A stretch of DNA of 64,000 bases, from the NCBI GenBank assembly GCA_017354895.1, contig CP071497.1, positions 1,550,001-1,614,000 on the forward strand, given 5' to 3'. This document shows, piece after piece, positions 53,770-64,000 of the stretch; positions within the stretch are counted from its first letter, which is position 1, and every line of letters starts with the position of its first letter. Source of the stretch: Podospora comata. Its lineage: Eukaryota > Ascomycota > Sordariomycetes > Sordariales > Podosporaceae. The notes beneath the pieces were generated by a model. It worked only from the letters and a program-made list of their open reading frames with translations. It made no database searches and was not told the origin of the DNA. A program made the translations under genes and the position numbers.

Positions 53770-55644
53770 ATGCGTTACCGTTTGTTATCCGCCTTGATCA
53801 TCTCGGCAGTCGCCGTGGTAGAGGCTGCCCCGGCCACCGCTACCGCCGAATATGACTACATCGTCGTCGGGAGCGGTCCCGGCGGTGGTCCCCTCGCCGC
53901 CGATCTCGCCCGGGCCGGGTACTCCACACTGTTGATCGAAGCCGGCGGTGATGAGGGCGACAACCCGACCTACGCCGAGATCGCCTGGTTCAACGAGGCG
54001 GCCAACGACGAAGCCACCCGTTGGGATTTCTGGGTCAAGCACTACGACGATCCCGAGGAAGACCGCAAGTTCAAGCACACCACCTGGGACACGGGCGACG
54101 GCACCTTTTACGTCGGCCTCGACCCTCCAGAGGGAGCCAAGTACCTCGGCATCCAATACCCACGCGCTGCTGTTTTGGGTGGTTGCGCCATGCACAACGC
54201 TGCCGTCTGCACCCTCCCGGCAGACGACGACTGGAACATCATCGTCAACAAGACCGGTGACGCCAGCTGGTCGGCGAGCAACATGCGCAAGTACCTCAAA
54301 AAGATCGAGCGCAACCAGTACCTCCCCCCCGGAGACCCTAACAGAGGATACGACGGCTGGCTCGCGACCTCGGTCGGCCCAACAGACTGGGCGCGCAACA
54401 GCTCCAACCCCGCGACCACCATCCTCAAGAAACTCGCCGCCCTCACCGGCCAAGACGAAACCCGCGCTGCTGACCTCCTGGGAACCGATATCCTGACCGA
54501 GATCCCCAACCTCGACGAGACCTCCTCCCTCTACAACCTCGCCCAACACGCCGACAGCACCGGCAAGCGCAACTCCCCCAACAACTACGTCCGCGCCACC
54601 CTCGCCGACCCAGCCAAATACCCCCTGACTCTCAAACTCCACACCCTCGTCACCCGCGTCCTCTTCGACGAATCCACCGTCGGCGTCTCGGGCGTCACCC
54701 CCCGTGCCATCGGCGTCGAAATAATGCAGGGCCAATCCCTCTACAAAGCAGACCCCAAACACAACGGCCAAACCGCCCCCAAATCCCAAATCCTCGCCGC
54801 CCGCGAGGTCATCATCTCCGGCGGCGCCTTCAACTCCCCCCAGCTCCTCAAACTCTCCGGCATCGGCCCCAGAGACGAGCTCGCCAAGTTCAACATCCCT
54901 CTCGTCAAGCACCTGCCCGGAGTGGGCGAAAACCTAGGCGACAACTACGAGGGTTCCCTCCTAGCCATGGGGCAAACACCCGTCAATTCAGGCCTCATCA
55001 CGGCCGTCTTCCGGACCCCCAACGCGCCCGACGCGAGACGCAACATCTTCACCTGGTGCGGCGCCTTCTCCTTCGAGGGCTTCTGGCCCGGCTTCCCCAC
55101 CTGGCACGGCGCCGAGCAGTACACCTGTGCCCTGGTCCACATGCAGCCCAAATCCCAAGCCGGATCCGTCACCCTCCGGTCTGCCGACCCGCAGGACGTG
55201 CCCGAGATCAACTTCAGGTTTTTCAAGAATCAGGGTGATCAAGACCTGGAGGAGCTGGTCGCGGGCGCGAATATCCTGCGGGAGGCGATCAACTCCGTGC
55301 CGGAGCCGGTCGCGCCGTTTGTGGAGAGGCATCCTTGTGAGGGGGACAGGCGGGAGTCGGGGGATTGTGGGGAGGAGGTTCAAAAGGAGTACTTCAAGAG
55401 CCAGGCGTACAGCCATCACGCCACGAGCACGTGCGCGATTGGGGGGGAGGATGAGGAGATGGCTGTGTTGGATAGCAAGTTTAGGGTTCATGGGGTGAGG
55501 GGGCTGAGGGTGGTGGATGCGAGCGCTTTTCCTGTTGTTCCGGGGGCGTTTCCGAGTTGCCCGACTATGATGATTAGTGTCAAGGCGGCGGAGGATATTG
55601 TTGCGGAGAGGAAGGCGGAGGAAGCTGCGGCTGCGAGGATGTGA
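53770..55644 (+). CDS. Secreted GMC oxidoreductase (AA3-like, FAD-dependent; 624 aa)
   Basis: Single exon. The ATG at 53770 gives a signal peptide (MRYRLLSALIISAVAVVEAA); an earlier in-frame start would bury it. The FAD dinucleotide fold DYIVVGSGPGGGPLAADLA and IEAGGDEGDNP are at residues 28-60, the second GMC signature GGAFNSPQLLKLSGIGP near 355, and the catalytic His in SHHATSTCAIG at about 548. The end (RVVDASAFPVVPGAF, then PSCPTMMISVKAAEDI) does not show the usual second catalytic His or Asn at its expected place, as in a large fungal subgroup. Likely an alcohol, sugar or choline-type dehydrogenase/oxidase acting outside the cell; it could supply hydrogen peroxide or reducing power to LPMOs, but the substrate cannot be named. 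It is divergent from the laccase gene. Confidence 0.9.
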   Translation: MRYRLLSALIISAVAVVEAAPATATAEYDYIVVGSGPGGGPLAADLARAGYSTLLIEAGGDEGDNPTYAEIAWFNEAANDEATRWDFWVKHYDDPEEDRKFKHTTWDTGDGTFYVGLDPPEGAKYLGIQYPRAAVLGGCAMHNAAVCTLPADDDWNIIVNKTGDASWSASNMRKYLKKIERNQYLPPGDPNRGYDGWLATSVGPTDWARNSSNPATTILKKLAALTGQDETRAADLLGTDILTEIPNLDETSSLYNLAQHADSTGKRNSPNNYVRATLADPAKYPLTLKLHTLVTRVLFDESTVGVSGVTPRAIGVEIMQGQSLYKADPKHNGQTAPKSQILAAREVIISGGAFNSPQLLKLSGIGPRDELAKFNIPLVKHLPGVGENLGDNYEGSLLAMGQTPVNSGLITAVFRTPNAPDARRNIFTWCGAFSFEGFWPGFPTWHGAEQYTCALVHMQPKSQAGSVTLRSADPQDVPEINFRFFKNQGDQDLEELVAGANILREAINSVPEPVAPFVERHPCEGDRRESGDCGEEVQKEYFKSQAYSHHATSTCAIGGEDEEMAVLDSKFRVHGVRGLRVVDASAFPVVPGAFPSCPTMMISVKAAEDIVAERKAEEAAAARM

Positions 55645-55761
55645 GGAGGGCCAAGAATGACGGGTGGAACGAGAAATGGAAAATGATTATGATGTTGTAG
55701 CGGTTAGGTATATACAAAGAAATCCGGTAAAGTGCGTGTTTTTTTACATGGAAGAAATGGA

Positions 55762-56055
55762 TCATTGCTCGTTCTTGATGGTTGTGATTGCCTCCTCGGC
55801 ACTGTCTGTGCCCTTTTGTCGTTGCTCGCGTTTGATCCTTGCTACTCTTTCTTGGTGGTTCTTCCGCATGTCTTCCATGTTGGCGATTCTCTCGCCGTAC
55901 GATCTTGGTGGTGTGGTGGACAGGCATGATGGCATGTCGTCGATGGATTGGCTTGGACCTGGTGGGATGCCCCCGAGTCAGCTTCATCACTTGGTGAAAA
56001 GAAACCACGTTGGCGCCATCATGGTACCTTCAAGTTCAAGTGCGATAGAGGCCAT
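55762..56055 (-). CDS. Small conserved-looking basic/helical protein (two exons, 74 aa)
   Basis: Exons on the minus strand: 56055-56028 and 55958-55762. The donor is GTACCA and the branch-like GCTGAC precedes CACCAG. Spliced, the protein starts MASIALELEG-PSQSIDD, continues with SYGERIANMEDMRKNHQERV and ends TTIKNEQ. The middle is a strongly charged amphipathic helix. The first exon is only 28 bases, so the gene is easy to miss. No domain is recognised. It is convergent with the GMC gene and lies about 120 bases from its end. Support is the clean splice, coding-like composition and sharp ends; expression is unverified. Confidence 0.55.
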
Positions 56056-57030
56056 GGTTGCGGTCGTGGTAAGTGGTGGTTGACGGTTTGGTTGAGGTGG
56101 TTCAAGGTTGCGGTTGTTGCTGTTGCTGCGGCTGTTGCGGTGATGTTGATTTGAGAAGTTGATGACGTAGCGAGAGATGCGGTGAACTGTCCTGAAGAAC
56201 CGGAACCAAGCGCTTTTTGACCGATCCAACCCCGTCGGTGTTTGCATGGCCCCCTAATTTAGCTAAACACTCGCGCTAACAACATGGGCTCACATGACTC
56301 TCGCCTCACGGAAATGAGTGGAGAGCGCAAGATGTTGTTATCTGCCCCTGATCTGGGGTCTTGGAGCCACGAATGCCAAGATCTAGGGATATCCATTTTG
56401 TGGCTAGAGCACCAGGGGGTGGCTGAGGCGAGCTATAGATCTATGTTTATCTTGCTCTAACACCGTGTCTAAACCACCGATCACGGTTTCCTATATGCTG
56501 GATCTGCCAGTCTTCTTGATGGTTGGAGTCTATTGAGAGGGGTCTCTCCTCGAGAAAACCATAAAGCCATAGGAAACTGTGTGTTGGTGAAACGTTGATT
56601 GTCAGAGCTAAGAGACGGCTGACAATTTTTGGTCACATAAACCGAGAACAGCACTTGAAGTTGGCGCTGCCTACAGAAAACTAGTCACAATGGAACCATG
56701 GTACAGGAACCACCGACCTTGTCGTCTATGCCCAAGTTATGCAGTTGGACGCGTTGTGTCTTGATACTAATGTGCGCCAAGCTTCCACAGTGTTGTTGTT
56801 GGTGCCATCAGGACGGGATATGTTACACAAACTATGCATATATTGCAGTGCCTCGCAGTGCCGAGGAGCATATTATTCGCTGCGCCGCTCAATACACGGC
56901 AGAGAGACGCCTGGTTCGGCCGAGGGCTGAGAGGCTTGAACAGCTCTTCGACATCTCACACAACCTGAAAGTCAAATATGAGGGCAATTCTTGGGCCGGT
57001 GATGACATTTTTCTCTCCCTATCGACAACG
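56056..57030. other. Intergenic region upstream of the amidohydrolase
   Basis: The open frame of the next gene extends back to 56698, but that part lacks signal-peptide or domain features and is treated as leader. No other gene is supported. Confidence 0.45.
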
Positions 57031-58661
57031 ATGAAGCCCATCAACGAATTAACCATCTTTTCCCTGTTCCTCACTGCGGCGAGCGCAGCATCGATACTCT
57101 TCAAAGGTGGAACCGTCATTGCCTTCAACAAACAAACTCAAGGTCTACGCGTTCTCCGGGAAGGCTCAGTTCTCGTCGAGAATGACCGCATCACTGGCGT
57201 ATATGATTCAACACCAACCCGCATCCCTCCCCGGACCGAGATCGTCGACATCGCCGGCAAGATCATCACTCCAGGGTTCATCGACACCCACCGCCATGGA
57301 TGGCAGACAGTCTTCAAGACCATGGCCTCCAACACCAGCCTCCTTGAGTTCTTTGGCCGCTACAGCTCGTTTATAGCCCCCTTTTTCTGGAATGCCACAG
57401 ACATCTATGACAGCCAGCTTGCCGGTCTGTACGAGGCCCTGAACGCGGGCGTCACGACTTCGCTTGACCATGCCACTCACACTTGGTCCAAAGACGCTGC
57501 TGAGGCGGGTCTCCAGGCCTGTATCGACAGTGGGGCGAGAGTGTTCTGGGGATTCACCTTTGCCAATATTACTGGATTGATCACAGTTGAAGAGCTGTAT
57601 CCAGTATTCCGGAACATGGCTGCCAAAACAGGACTGAGAAGCTCCCCTACTACTCTGGGAATTGCCTACGACGGCTGGGGCCCGAACCCGAATGTTGGGG
57701 AAATCAACAAAATCATGGCGCTTGCGAGGTAGGAGACAGCTTGGAGGGTCTTTCAGTTTGGTTCGAGACAGCTAATGCATTTGGCAGGGAGCTCAACGTA
57801 TCAGTCATCACAACCCACTCCCTCCAAGGACCCTGGGGCTGTATGTGTTCCCCTTTCCACCCCCTTATTCCAACCTCACTAACCCCCCCCTGCCATGGAA
57901 CCTCAGTCAGCAACTCCCCCGAAGACATCCACGCCCTAAACTACCTCAACATCTCCACCCCCATCGTCTTCTCCCACGCCTCCTTCCTCACCCCCACCGG
58001 CGCCGACCTGCTACGGTCCACCAACCAGTACGTCTCCATCACCCCCGAGTCAGAGATGCACTACGGCCAAACCCACCCAGTCGCCTACTCCATCCAGGAT
58101 CAAGCCTCCCTCGGCATCGACACTCACATCACATTCAGCACCGACATCCTCACCCAAGCCCGCATCTGGCTTCAACAGGCGCGGTACGAGCGTTATCTTG
58201 ACGTGCTCGAGCAGGGAAAGCTACCAGCTAGCAATCCCATGTCGGTCGAGCAGGCATTCCTGCTCGCTACTAGGAACGGGGCCCTGGCGCTGAGACGTGA
58301 TGATTTGGGTGGGATTTTTGTGGGTGGGAAGGCTGACTTGGTCGTGTGGGATGGGGATTCGCCGGGGATGCTGGGGTGGGTTGATCCTGTTGCTGCTGTG
58401 ATTCTTCATGCAAGTGTGGGTGATATTGAGGCTGTGTTGGTGGATGGGAAGTGGGTTAAGCGGGGAGGTAAGCTCGTCGCGCGGGGCTGGCCCGAGGCGA
58501 GGGCGAGGTTTTTAAGGACGGCGAAGAGGCTTCAGGGGGTGTGGAGGGGTATGCCGTTGCCGGAGGCGCCGGCGGAGTTTAATGGGAGCCCGGTTGTGCA
58601 CCCGGAGAGGGTGGATGTGGTTAGGGGGCCGGGGGATGGGTATGGGAATGTTTACATTTGA
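57031..58661 (+). CDS. Secreted amidohydrolase, metal-dependent (three exons, 501 aa)
   Basis: Exons 57031-57728, 57788-57840 and 57907-58661 (GTAGGA and GTATGT donors). The start MKPINELTIFSLFLTAASA is a signal peptide. The domain follows the amidohydrolase-1 pattern: a small beta-sandwich (ILFKGGTVIAF), FIDTHRHGWQ with the HxH metal pair (about residue 85), VTTSLDHATHTW, VITTHSLQGPW, IVFSHASFLTP, ITFSTDILTQARIWL with the late Asp, and the C-terminal return to the sandwich (GKADLVVWDGD). It resembles the deaminase/chlorohydrolase-like branch (cytosine or methylthioadenosine deaminase relatives) but is extracellular, so it may act on environmental purine- or amide-type compounds. The substrate is unknown. 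Confidence 0.87.
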
Positions 58662-58999
58662 GTCATTACACTGAGTGGATGTACAGGTAGTCCTCAGACC
58701 CAATCAACGGCAATAAAAAACGACGTGGGGTACAAGATGTGGGCTCGAGGCCAATCCCAAGTGCATCAATGGAAGTGTCAAAGGCGGGTCTGAGTTGGGG
58801 AACTAAACTCGACGAAAGGAACAAAGACTGGTGTGAATGTGGGGGCAAGCAGACAATGCTTTCATTCCTGTGCAGGTAGCCACAGCTAAGGCAACTCTTC
58901 TTCTTCTTCTTTAAAACTTTACTTCATCTGCCAGGAAAACATGAACTCATCCCTAAAGTAACTGGCTCACTACCTACCTTGGTATCCGTCGTTGCCACG
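58662..58999. other. Short intergenic region
   Basis: 3' region of the amidohydrolase gene and upstream DNA of the coiled-coil pseudogene. No gene seen. Confidence 0.4.
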
Positions 59000-61743
59000 A
59001 TGTCCGAATTGGCCAAAAGGCTGGCGCATGAGAAGCTAGAAAAGCGCGGCGCCCCAGGTTTCGGTACAATTCCCGATTCACTTCCCGGACCAACTCGAGC
59101 ACACAACATGGAGATGCCTGAGCCGGCCAACACTGTCCAAGATGGCATGGTAGATATCCAGACTCGCATGGCTATTCTGAGTGATCAGATCGAGAGCCTT
59201 CACAGCGACTTCGTCACGAGAACCATTCCAGGGGCCAAAGGGGCCAATACGGTCAATGGAATAGCTCGACAGATGAACATAAACAATATCTAACAGAAGG
59301 CCTACCAGGTTCCGCCGAAAGCTACACCCCCTCCACCCCCTCCAACCCCCGGCATTGACTCCCTCCCCACCCCTTGGCGAAGAACTCGGAAAAGAATTAG
59401 TCGCCGACAGTTAAGCATTTGCGAACAGAAATAGCCAAACTGCAATTGTAACAAACTCATAATAAACGGTACAAGGCAACTTCGGCCGCTGAGATCGCCA
59501 GGCTGAACGATGAGATCTACCGTTTACAGAAGGAATTGATCACCCTGCCATTTCAGGAAGTTGCGAGCGATCGCCAAATATTAGTCTTTTCAATTCAAAG
59601 CAGCAAAATACGCGAGGAGAACGAACGTCTACAGCAGGAGTTGATCAAGCTAGAATTCAATATACAAGAGAGCGGTCGTCAAGCAACAATCTGTCGGTCC
59701 CAAAACAAAGAGCTGCGTAAGGAGAGTGAGCGTATCAACAAGGATTCAGACAACCTGCGATTGGATAGATATGAGGGTCATCGACAACTAGTGTCTGAAA
59801 GAGACAGGCTGCGTGATGACATGGAGCGTTTGCAGAACGAATTGAATGCCGGGAGAGCGCGGGAAGATGAGGTGAGACGGTTGAAGGATGAAATAAGAAA
59901 GATTCAAGCCGACAAGGAGGAGTTGGAGCGCAACACAAACGCCATGCGTTCACAGCAAGTTGGGAGTGGAACACAAGGAACGTCCCTTGGACCACAAACG
60001 CCCCATCGACCAACCTATGGAACACAGGGAACACACCAAGAAACGGCCTCCTATGGAACAAACTATGGAACAAACTATGGAACAAACTATGGAACAAACT
60101 ATGGAACAAACTATGGAACGAAGCAAGGAACGAATCAAGGAACGAATCAAGGAACAAATCAGGGAACAGGCCAGGACAATCCTACACAACGCAGCAAAGA
60201 ACGCCTTATGGACCATCCTATACAACGCAGCAAGGAACAACCGAAGACAATCCTATACAGCGCAGCAAGGGAGTTCCTATGGACTAACCCAAGGAACGCC
60301 GTAACCAGCACCTCAACAACCATCGCCATCTCAACAACCACCACCACCGCCGCCTAAAGAACCACCGCCATCACTGCCCCAAGAAACACCTCAGGCAGCG
60401 AACCAAGGAGTGTCCCAGGGAGCGAACCAAGAACCACCTCAGGGAGCAATCCAAAGAACTCCCCAAGTACCGCCGGCAGTTGAAGACAACAGAAGTCCTG
60501 CCGAGACACAAGACTTATTGCGCAAAATCGAAAGACTACATACCCAGAGGGACAACGCAGAGCGCGAAGTAGCTCGCCTACAGTCACAACATCAAGCTGC
60601 TGAATTTTAAAATCAAGAGTTAGAGGCCCAATTCGAACGTTTAGAACAAGAACTAGCGGCCGAACGATCAAGGCCGCCTGCTGGAGTCGAGGGAGGTTCC
60701 CAAATGACACCCGACGTTGACAAACCAAACCGCACAATCCCCAATCTACAAAAGCAATTATCCGTCAAGCGAGAGGAGAATGAGCTGAAGGGAGCTCAAT
60801 GCCAATGCAGAATTCAGGAACTGCAGGATGAAATCAACAGTCTTCGGGACAACGAACACGAAAGCATCAGTACCAGCTCCCCTCAACCTGAACCTGGCAC
60901 GACAAGTGTCAACCGGGTCACTGACCAAGAGCTTATTAGCCGTTTCGTAAACCTGCGGGAGGATATCGACAAAGTGATCTGAAACAGGGCTTGGTACGAC
61001 CTCGAGTCGCCGGCGGTTCTCAACGACCAAGAACAGCAGGATGAATACATGCCAACTCTCTACAGCCACGAAGACTGGGGCTCGCAGCCAGTCTTGGATC
61101 GAATCAACACGTAACGTTCGACGTGGTATGAGAAGCTGTTGGATACCATTTTCAGCAGAGAAACTTACGGGCTCGAGGGTATCACAATCGAGTCTGACTC
61201 TTCAAACCAGCCGCGTTATGTCGAGTCGGGCTTGGAGGCATTTGAACGTCTTGCCAGCTCGTATAATGTTATGCCTCTTTGTCCCTTGCATTGCATGTCC
61301 TTGAATCAAACAACGCTTTCTGTCTAGTTGACCCAGAAAGAGTCCAAGCCTGGCGTAGTGCCACCGTCGCCTGCGTGGGTCAATGTCAGGTGAAGCCAGC
61401 GACCCTCAATACAGCTTTCAATACACTCATGGCTGTTTCCAGGCCAGTTATCAGTTCTTCTTTGACCCAGGAGGCGGGGGGAGACTTGACACGGGCCGTT
61501 TGGACCCTTGCCGACGACGCCTTCGGGCTCAAGTCGAAAATGCGCATGTACATTCCAGAATGCCACATAAAAGAATTTTATGAGGACGACGAGAGACCGC
61601 ATATGGTTCGGGACCATGACTGGGTAAAACCAGTGGCTATCGTGGGTGCTGATGATAGGCGGCTGCCGACGGAGAGAGATGAGGAGATTTCATACATGAT
61701 CTTTGGTGCCTTGACGAAGGGATGGGACGATGTTTGTTGGTGA
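59000..61743 (+). pseudogene. Large coiled-coil protein pseudogene with transition-type stops and frameshifts
   Basis: From MSELAKRLAHEKLEKRGAPG at 59000 the same kind of protein can be followed for 2.7 kb through at least six stops and several frame changes: coiled-coil blocks (EIARLNDEIYRLQKELI, IREENERLQQELIKL, LVSERDRLRDDMERLQNEL), a Gly-Thr-Asn-Tyr repeat (about 60052-60130), a Pro/Gln-rich linker, more coiled coil (LLRKIERLHTQRDNAEREV, LEAQFERLEQELAAERSR) and a globular C-terminus (HGLEGITIESD-like and DDAFGLKSKMRMYIPECHIK segments). Most stops are TAA or TGA where CAA or CGA would keep the frame. It is unrelated to known families as far as I can tell. It looks like an inactivated duplicate. 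Confidence 0.75.
60052..60123 (+). repeat. 12-base tandem repeat within the pseudogene
   Basis: Units of TATGGAACAAAC repeat five times perfectly from 60052 to 60111, followed by a variant unit and then related AATCAAGGAACG units. In the coding frame they read Tyr-Gly-Thr-Asn. Confidence 0.9.
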
Positions 61744-62742
61744 AGGCGCACGTTGCCGTTACTGGTGGAAACGTACAGGCGTCGGAGCCAGAGCCTGCTG
61801 CTCGTGATCTACGAGAAGACGACAATTGTGACGACTGAAAACATATGCACGTAACGTAGTTGACAGGAAGTTCTTGTTCCCCAATAGATTTGGAGATGGC
61901 GCAACTTTTGCCTTTATTGCTGCTCGCCAACAGTTGTGCATTCCATGCTCAGAACAGTGCTTTATCGTCCTGTTTGGCGAGAAGGGATGCCCTATTCACA
62001 TTCGTAAATACCTGAGTATTCCCTCAATTGCTGATGACACACTCACACCACCCTTTCAAAAGGACCACCCATGGCCAATCTTATCAGCCAAGTCCGCCAA
62101 GTCTCAGGGCTGAACGCCAATCTCCTCACGGCTTGTCCCGCACTTTATGCTTGATGAACCTTATGCTGGGCCAGTATCTGTCCGCGGAGGATACCGTCCA
62201 GTCCACCTAGGCACTTCCTCGTTCGGTGTTTGTATCTGATGCCTGTGCCGCCCGCCACTTCTCACTTGACAGGGTCGATCATCAGCCTTTACCGCATCAA
62301 ACTCAGGACATGAGTAAGCACCCACTGCAGCATGCATGTCAACACATCTCGGAGGGGTGGTTTCATTGGTCTGACAAAACCCCCGATGCTCACATTTTCT
62401 TGGGTGGCTTTCTCCAAGTGCATCTGGATTGTCTAAACCTGTCTTGGGGGTCGGAGGGATGGCGGTGGTTATTTTGGACGAAATATATTGGTCAGCTCGT
62501 AGAGCAGGCAGGAGGTTTCTTCAGCTGAGCAGGTAGTGGTGGTCTTGTCAGTGCTTGCATAGCTACTTGAGCCTCCCACGATGTCAGTTTGAGGGGATTC
62601 AGTTCTTCTTTTGTTTCTTCTCAGTTTAATAATCTGCAAAGAGCGCCTGATCTGGCAAAGAGCGTGTTTCGGCACTTGCATCGAACCGACACACCTACCT
62701 ACCCGACAGTTTGGGAAGGATTCTCAGATCCACCCGCCCGCT
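61744..62742. other. Gene-free interval
   Basis: No gene is supported. The last 100 bases are the leader of the gene at 62743. Confidence 0.4.
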
Positions 62743-64000
62743 ATGGACCAACGAGAGAAAGCTCCCTTCTTGGCCAGCTCCAGGGACATGGAGGAAGCAG
62801 CGCAACATGCTGAATCCACCCAGCCGCAACAACAACACCGCCGTGGCCTAAGGAGCACCGTTCGCATCCTAGGAGCAACAACCTGCCTCCTCGTCTTCCT
62901 CCTCCACATCCTCCTCCAAGTCCCGCTAACCACCACCAGCACCACCACCACCACCACCACCCTCCAGCCCCATCACCACCATGCCTTCAAACCCCCCCGA
63001 TCCATCACCCACCCCACCATCAAAAAGCGCATCCCGGGCGAACACGTCGTCCTAGCCGACTGCCGCGACCGCAAAAACGTCGTCTCCTCCCAGATGGCCT
63101 ACTACGTCGGCGACCCCGGCCCCATCCCCGGCGACGTCGCCATAGTAGAGACACCCCCCGGTCAAACCGCCCTCTGGGTCAACACCGAGACCTCTGCCCT
63201 CTTCTACAACAGCAACGTCACCTTCACCGCCTGGCTCGGCCCCAAGGTAGGCGACGGGCAGTTTGCCGGAACGGGTGACAACGGCTACGGGAATTTTACT
63301 TGTTGGCAGAGGTTCAAGTTTGATCTGTATCGCTACAACAATGATACGATTTGCTCGGGGGTGTATGCTTGTAATCATGATGCTATGCCTGGTTGGTATC
63401 CCCTCCCCCACCCCCCATCCCATCTTGATGATTTTCGGGAAGTGTACTGATGGGGTTGGGTTTCAGCGGTGTTGCCTACTCCCGGGGCGGGTTCGAGTCC
63501 GGGGGCGGAGGCCGGGGCGGCTCCGGAGGCGGCCCCAAGCGGCGGTCTCCCACAGGGAGCAATGATAGGGATCATTGTCGCCGTTGTCGGGTCAGTGCTT
63601 TTTGGGATTGCGATGGGGGTTTTCTGGTGGTACTGGCGGCGGACAAGACAGCGGCAGCAGCAACAACAACAACAACAACAAGGGGACGAGTCACCTGAGC
63701 CAAAGACTGAGAATAATGAAGCGTCACTTCCGCCGCCGACATATGCCTCGGCTGTTTTGCCTCAGTCGCCGGCTGCTGCGCCCAAGTTTGAGCTTGCGCC
63801 GGGGACGCTGTATGAGATGGATGGGCAGTGGTACCGCGTGGAAATGGCGACTGATACTTCGAGGTATGAGATGGATGCGCAGAGTGTCAAGAAAGGGGGT
63901 GGGGTTGCGAGTGAAGAGGTGGAAAATGAGGAGGGGGAGAGTCCGACTAGTTCTGCGGAGGGGAGTAGTCTGTCAGCGATGACGAGGGGTGATACTGTGA
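62743..64000 (+). CDS. Membrane protein with N-terminal anchor and C-terminal membrane segment (partial at window end)
   Basis: Exons 62743-63391 and 63467 to beyond 64000. The intron has a GTTGGT donor and a TTTCAG acceptor. After a cytosolic start (MDQREKAPFLASS) a hydrophobic segment lies at about 40-62 (ILGATTCLLVFLLHILLQV), followed by Thr and His runs and a dibasic KKR. The extracellular domain (CRDRKNVVSSQMAYYVGD, WVNTETSALFYNSNVTF, GNFTCWQRFKFDLYRYN, CSGVYAC) has paired cysteines and N-glycosylation sites. A Pro/Ala/Gly-rich stalk precedes a second membrane segment (AMIGIIVAVVGSVLFGIAMG) and a cytosolic tail with a Gln run and PPPTYASAVLPQ. The plan resembles fungal cell-surface sensor-like proteins. 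The frame is open at the window edge (last bases GATACTGTGA), so the end is missing. Confidence 0.7.

Noticed and set aside
53785-54912. Open frame of 375 codons opposite the GMC gene
   Set aside because: Antisense shadow with repetitive Gly/Val/Glu composition; the plus-strand GMC enzyme explains the region.
62226-62528. Short open frame of 100 codons
   Set aside because: Irregular Trp/His-rich composition, no domain and no plausible splice partners.

Overview
The window is genomic DNA of a filamentous ascomycete, most likely a Sordariomycete and plausibly one of the Sordariales. It has short GT-AG introns of about 50-80 bases with CTAAC/CTGAC branch sites, secreted AA9, CE1, laccase and GMC enzymes, HET and NACHT genes, a pogo/Fot-type transposon, and C-to-T type stop codons in decayed copies that look like RIP. 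There are no bacterial-type operons and no CRISPR array. Gene models below were spliced by eye; each intact model keeps one open frame across its junctions.

Left part (1-28 kb), mostly ordinary euchromatin: a Zn2Cys6 transcription factor; a stand-alone fungal protein joining a PD-(D/E)XK-like motif to a degenerate kinase fold, set in AT-rich gene-poor DNA; a small secreted protein; then a lignocellulose group (CE1 feruloyl esterase, DUF1996 secreted protein, AA9 lytic polysaccharide monooxygenase). After a decayed ORF come tRNA-Ser(GCU), a fungal-specific hypothetical gene, the elongation factor SPT5 and a secreted M14 carboxypeptidase.

Middle part (29-44 kb), an accessory island: LTR-like repeats, long palindromic repeats, a HET-domain gene facing a NACHT/NLR gene that ends in C2H2 zinc fingers, more copies of the same palindrome, a Rad5/HLTF-like SNF2-RING ATPase with two GC-AG introns, a short DUF3505/OrsD-like gene, and an LTR-like repeat split by an internally deleted pogo/Fot element. 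The HET plus NLR pair, enclosed by one repeat family, is the best candidate for a self/non-self recognition or immunity locus.

Right part (44-64 kb): a monocarboxylate-type MFS transporter, a cysteine-rich single-pass membrane protein with a decayed tandem copy, an ascomycete laccase ending in DSGI, a secreted GMC oxidoreductase, a 74-residue two-exon gene, a secreted amidohydrolase, a large coiled-coil pseudogene with many transition-type stops, and a two-segment membrane protein cut by the window edge. AA1, AA3, AA9 and CE1 enzymes could act together outside the cell on plant wall material, although they are spread over 40 kb and are not a tight cluster.
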